Shown piece by piece: positions 12,315 to 13,916 of a stretch of DNA of 13,916 bases. Numbering within the stretch: position 1 is the first letter of the stretch; every line of letters begins with the position of its first letter. This stretch comes from Deltaproteobacteria bacterium UBA5756 (GTDB lineage Bacteria > Desulfobacterota > Syntrophorhabdia > Syntrophorhabdales > Syntrophorhabdaceae). Both the position numbers and the translations under genes were made by a program. Under the pieces are notes generated by a model. That model saw only the letters and a program-made list of their open reading frames with translations, was not told the origin of the DNA and did not search any database. The DNA lies in contig DIFE01000104.1 of NCBI GenBank assembly GCA_002418985.1, positions 14,146 through 28,061 of the forward strand, in the 5' to 3' direction.

Positions 12315-13355
12315 ATGAAAATCCCCATGAACTTGCGCTGGAAAACAACTGAGAAGACTGTGGGTGAAGGTGGTCAAGCCCAAGTCGTGTTGGTTATAGA
12401 CAAAAATGCAGAATTTGGTGGCGTTTGGGCTTTAAAGGCTCTCAAAAGAGACGGGCCAAGCCAAGCATATGAACGCTTTTCACGCGAAGTCTCTGCAATT
12501 CAGAAGCTTCGGCACCCAAGTATCATACATATTGTTGACTGTTCCTCTCCAAGCGATGATTTTCAGTTCTATGTCATGGAGTACGACGAGGGAGCACGCC
12601 CTTTGGGAAAGATTATAAAAGCCGAGTATAATCCATACTACGGAAATCCTATAAAATCGCTCTGGCTTTTTGAACAGATTTGTTCAGCATTGGTAGCTTG
12701 CGATAAGTCCAGCCCGAAGATTGTTCATCGGGACTTGAGTCCAGCCAATATCCTAGTCAAAGCTGACCTCACCATAAAAGTTATTGACTTCGGACTATGC
12801 CAATTACAGGGTAGCGAGACCATCACGCTGGTTGACGAAGGTGTTGGTACCGTGAACTATATGGCCCCAGAATGTGAATCGGGCTCTGAAGACGTGATCG
12901 GTGTCGGAGCGGATTTGTACTCCGCAAGTAAGATCTTGTGGTCAGCAATTACGAGTCTTAAGGTCTTCTCCCGCGAAAGTCCTGCCTTCAACGCGAAATC
13001 CATGCCAGAAATGTTCCCTGAGAACCCTAAAACTTGGCATCTGCACCATATTTTCGAGAAAACTATCCGCCGTGACTGGCGTAATCGTTGGGGGTCTACT
13101 GTCGAGGCTGAGGCTGCGGCGAGACGAGTACGTTTCCTCATCGAATCTGGTTACCCCCCTTTGGAAGAGATAGGGCCTCGATGTCCAATCTGCGGGGTTG
13201 GTGAACTCTCGGGTTTCGAGCAAAGCCACGCTGTATTTGGTAACCCCAATCCTAGGGGAATTGAATCGAGGCAGTGTACTTATTGCGGCATCTGTTTCCC
13301 ATTCAATTCGCTTAAGCGCATGGAGACGCTGAATACACGCAAGAAGCTTGAGTAA
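12315..13355 (+). CDS. Hanks-type serine/threonine protein kinase with C-terminal zinc ribbon
   Basis: This 346-residue soluble protein has a complete eukaryotic-like kinase domain: the glycine loop GEGGQAQV (17-24), ATP-binding K41 in WALKAL, E58 in the C-helix, HRDLSPAN with catalytic D140 and N145, DFG at 158-160, APE at 184-186 and D200 in the F-helix. It transfers phosphate from ATP to Ser/Thr of targets that cannot be read from sequence. The catalytic loop HRDLSPANIL has S and A where HRDLKPxN is usual; the lysine is replaced by S142. The C-terminal part carries two cysteine pairs, C290-x2-C293 and C321-x2-C324, plus C327, a zinc-ribbon-like module. No transmembrane helix is present, unlike PknB-type sensors. 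A GAGAGG ribosome binding site (12301-12306) precedes the ATG. A signalling or phage-defence kinase is a plausible inference. Confidence 0.93.
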   Translation: MKIPMNLRWKTTEKTVGEGGQAQVVLVIDKNAEFGGVWALKALKRDGPSQAYERFSREVSAIQKLRHPSIIHIVDCSSPSDDFQFYVMEYDEGARPLGKIIKAEYNPYYGNPIKSLWLFEQICSALVACDKSSPKIVHRDLSPANILVKADLTIKVIDFGLCQLQGSETITLVDEGVGTVNYMAPECESGSEDVIGVGADLYSASKILWSAITSLKVFSRESPAFNAKSMPEMFPENPKTWHLHHIFEKTIRRDWRNRWGSTVEAEAAARRVRFLIESGYPPLEEIGPRCPICGVGELSGFEQSHAVFGNPNPRGIESRQCTYCGICFPFNSLKRMETLNTRKKLE

Positions 13356-13360
13356 AAACG

Positions 13361-13417
13361 CCCCAACAACTTGATGGAGCCGACTTCTTACAGTCACGGC
13401 TCATCATGGCGTTATGC
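13361..13417 (+). other. attC site of cassette 13
   Basis: R'' is CCCCAAC at 13361-13367 and R' is GTTATGC at 13411-13417. The arms GATGGAGCCG and CGGCTCATC pair with an unpaired G in the 5' arm, so this site is in the normal orientation. R'' matches the preceding core GTTGAAA poorly (only AAC and one further base), the one clear exception to the pairing rule in the array, and it follows the flipped site. Confidence 0.88.
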
Positions 13418-13457
13418 GAGAAACATTTATAGCCATACATATTACCATATTTATGTA

Positions 13458-13490
13458 TTGCTATAGTTGCTCAAGTTTGCTATAGTTGCT
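13458..13490 (+). promoter_or_regulatory. direct repeats and candidate promoter ahead of the BrnT toxin gene
   Basis: The 14-mer TTGCTATAGTTGCT occurs twice, at 13458-13471 and 13477-13490, with a 19-bp period (just under two helix turns). Each copy holds a TATAGT -10-like hexamer. TTGCTA at 13458-13463 and TATAGT at 13481-13486 are 17 bp apart and would start transcription at about the toxin ATG; the upstream TATAGT would start it near 13474. The repeats sit where a BrnA-type autorepressor would bind. Confidence 0.5.
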
Positions 13491-13491
13491 T

Positions 13492-13779
13492 ATGAGAAAA
13501 ACGACGTTTGAATGGGATGAGGAAAAAGATAAGGAAAACCAAGCGAAACATGGTGTTTCCTTTGTCATGGCTCAACAGGCTTTCCTCGATCCCAACCGTG
13601 TTATCGCGGAAGATACTGCCCACAGTACCGGGGAAAACCGGTATTACTGCATGGGGCGTGTCGGCGAGGGTACTTTGACTGTCAGGTTTACATACCGCGG
13701 CAACGTCATTCGTATTTATGGCGCAGGTTATTGGAGAAAAGGAAGGAAAACCTATGAAGAACAAAACAAAATACACTGA
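13492..13779 (+). CDS. brnT: BrnT-family type II toxin
   Basis: This 95-residue protein fits BrnT, an RNase toxin of RelE-like fold that is blocked by the BrnA antitoxin. Family features visible are FEWDEEKDKENQAKHGVSF (6-24), AQQAFLDPN (28-36), then ENRYYCMGRV and LTVRFTYRGNVIRIYGAGYWRKGRKTYEE, the strand series ending in the R/Y-rich helix. The ATG at 13492 lacks a Shine-Dalgarno and directly abuts the repeat at 13477-13490; a TTG two codons upstream is a less likely start. The gene overlaps the antitoxin gene by 26 bp. Toxin-first order is normal for BrnT/BrnA. It is the first gene of cassette 14, whose attC lies outside the window. Confidence 0.93.
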   Translation: MRKTTFEWDEEKDKENQAKHGVSFVMAQQAFLDPNRVIAEDTAHSTGENRYYCMGRVGEGTLTVRFTYRGNVIRIYGAGYWRKGRKTYEEQNKIH

Positions 13780-13916
13780 AGAACCTATGGGAGATCTGAA
13801 GATCGTCAAAGATTTTCTCCCCCCACCCGATCAGTTGGTTCTTAGGGAAGACAATGTGAAGGTTACCATATCTTTGAAGAAATCGAGTATCACATTTTTC
13901 AAAGAACAGGCAAAGA
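13754..13916 (+). CDS. brnA: BrnA-family antitoxin, N-terminal part
   Basis: The frame runs off the right end of the window after 54 codons. The visible part ends in VKVTISLKKSSITFFKEQAK, the ribbon-helix-helix strand and first helix typical of BrnA antitoxins, which neutralise BrnT and repress the operon. GGAAGG and GGAAAA (13741-13750) before the ATG at 13754 act as ribosome binding site within the toxin gene. The start overlaps the last 26 bp of the toxin gene, consistent with coupling. The stop codon and the attC are not visible. Confidence 0.9.
   Translation, partial: MKNKTKYTEEPMGDLKIVKDFLPPPDQLVLREDNVKVTISLKKSSITFFKEQAK

Larger units (their letters stand above)
765..13916 (+). mobile_element. 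integron gene-cassette array without visible integrase (CALIN-like)
   Basis: The left edge is the core GTTAGAT at 765-771; the right edge is outside the window. Thirteen attC sites of 56-67 bp separate short gene-bearing units, nearly all with the gene starting 10-60 bp after an R' core (GTTRRRY) and stopping just before or inside the next R'' box (RYYYAAC). The R'' of each cassette is complementary to the R' core in front of that cassette: GTTAGAT/ATCTAAC for C1, GTTATAA/TTATAAC for C4, GTTAGAC/GTCTAAC for C6, GTTAGCA/TGCTAAC for C7, GTTCGCT/AGCGAAC for C9 and GTTCGGC/GCCGAAC for C11. That is expected of true cassettes that circularise through their own attC. Several attC sequence types coexist, implying cassettes of mixed origin. 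Confidence 0.92.

Noticed and set aside
12057..12383. A minus-strand gene matching the inverted orientation of the attC at 12228.
   Set aside because: The frame only shadows the nuclease-like gene, has no ribosome binding site or recognisable domain, and spans the attC itself.
1..13916. CRISPR arrays, tRNA or rRNA genes.
   Set aside because: No regularly spaced repeat-spacer pattern and no tRNA or rRNA-like stretch was seen on either strand; the recurring elements are attC sites.

Overview
This window looks like a run of integron gene cassettes sitting next to a conjugation gene. Bases 1-516 are the 3' end of a TraC/VirB4-type conjugation ATPase, GC-rich in appearance. An AT-rich spacer of about 250 bp follows. 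From base 765 to the right edge there are at least fourteen consecutive gene cassettes, all with their genes on the + strand, separated by thirteen attC recombination sites of 56-67 bp. No integron integrase gene is visible, so within the window this is a CALIN-like array (attC cluster lacking an integrase). The host cannot be named from sequence alone. The conjugation gene, the IS1182-family transposase and the cassette types would fit an environmental proteobacterium, Desulfobacterota or Nitrospirota, possibly on a plasmid or integrative conjugative element.

Layout: (C1) protein with a glycine-rich hydrophobic N-terminus, 782-1459; its attC is interrupted by an 1800-bp IS1182-family element (1519-3318) inserted exactly at the recombination core. 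(C2) RN-x3-H (HEPN-like) protein, 3339-4169. (C3) DUF5677-like protein, 4254-5174. (C4) short-chain dehydrogenase, 5238-5954. (C5) EmrE-like SMR exporter, 6044-6376. (C6) helix-hairpin-helix plus winged-helix-like protein, 6514-7440. (C7) Phd/YefM-RelE/ParE toxin-antitoxin pair, 7576-8189. (C8) membrane/coiled-coil protein, 8269-8967. (C9) large RN-x3-H protein, 9014-10300. (C10) MltR-like RN-x3-H protein, 10394-10942. (C11) unknown gene split by an in-frame TAA, 11028-11714. (C12) PD-(D/E)xK nuclease-like gene split by an in-frame TGA, 11809-12288. (C13) Hanks-type Ser/Thr kinase with a C-terminal zinc ribbon, 12315-13355. (C14) BrnT toxin and the start of BrnA antitoxin, 13492-13916.

Cassette boundaries can be checked internally. 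In a free circular cassette the bases just after the crossover pair with that cassette's own R'' box. Across this window the R' core preceding each cassette is the reverse complement of the R'' box ending it in 7/7 or 6/7 positions for C1-C12; C13 fits poorly.

The cassettes are not an operon in the metabolic sense. They are a collection of independently mobile genes with a strong stress, toxin and defence flavour: two toxin-antitoxin modules, three proteins with the HEPN RNase signature R-N-x3-H, a nuclease remnant, a kinase and a multidrug exporter. The most unusual points are the IS insertion that rebuilds the attC core on both sides, an attC (12228-12290) whose hairpin core is flipped relative to its neighbours, an attC (10302-10367) that has lost the crossover G, and two adjacent cassettes broken by nonsense codons. 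Cassette expression, apart from the toxin-antitoxin cassettes that carry candidate promoters, would depend on read-through transcription that I cannot locate with confidence.
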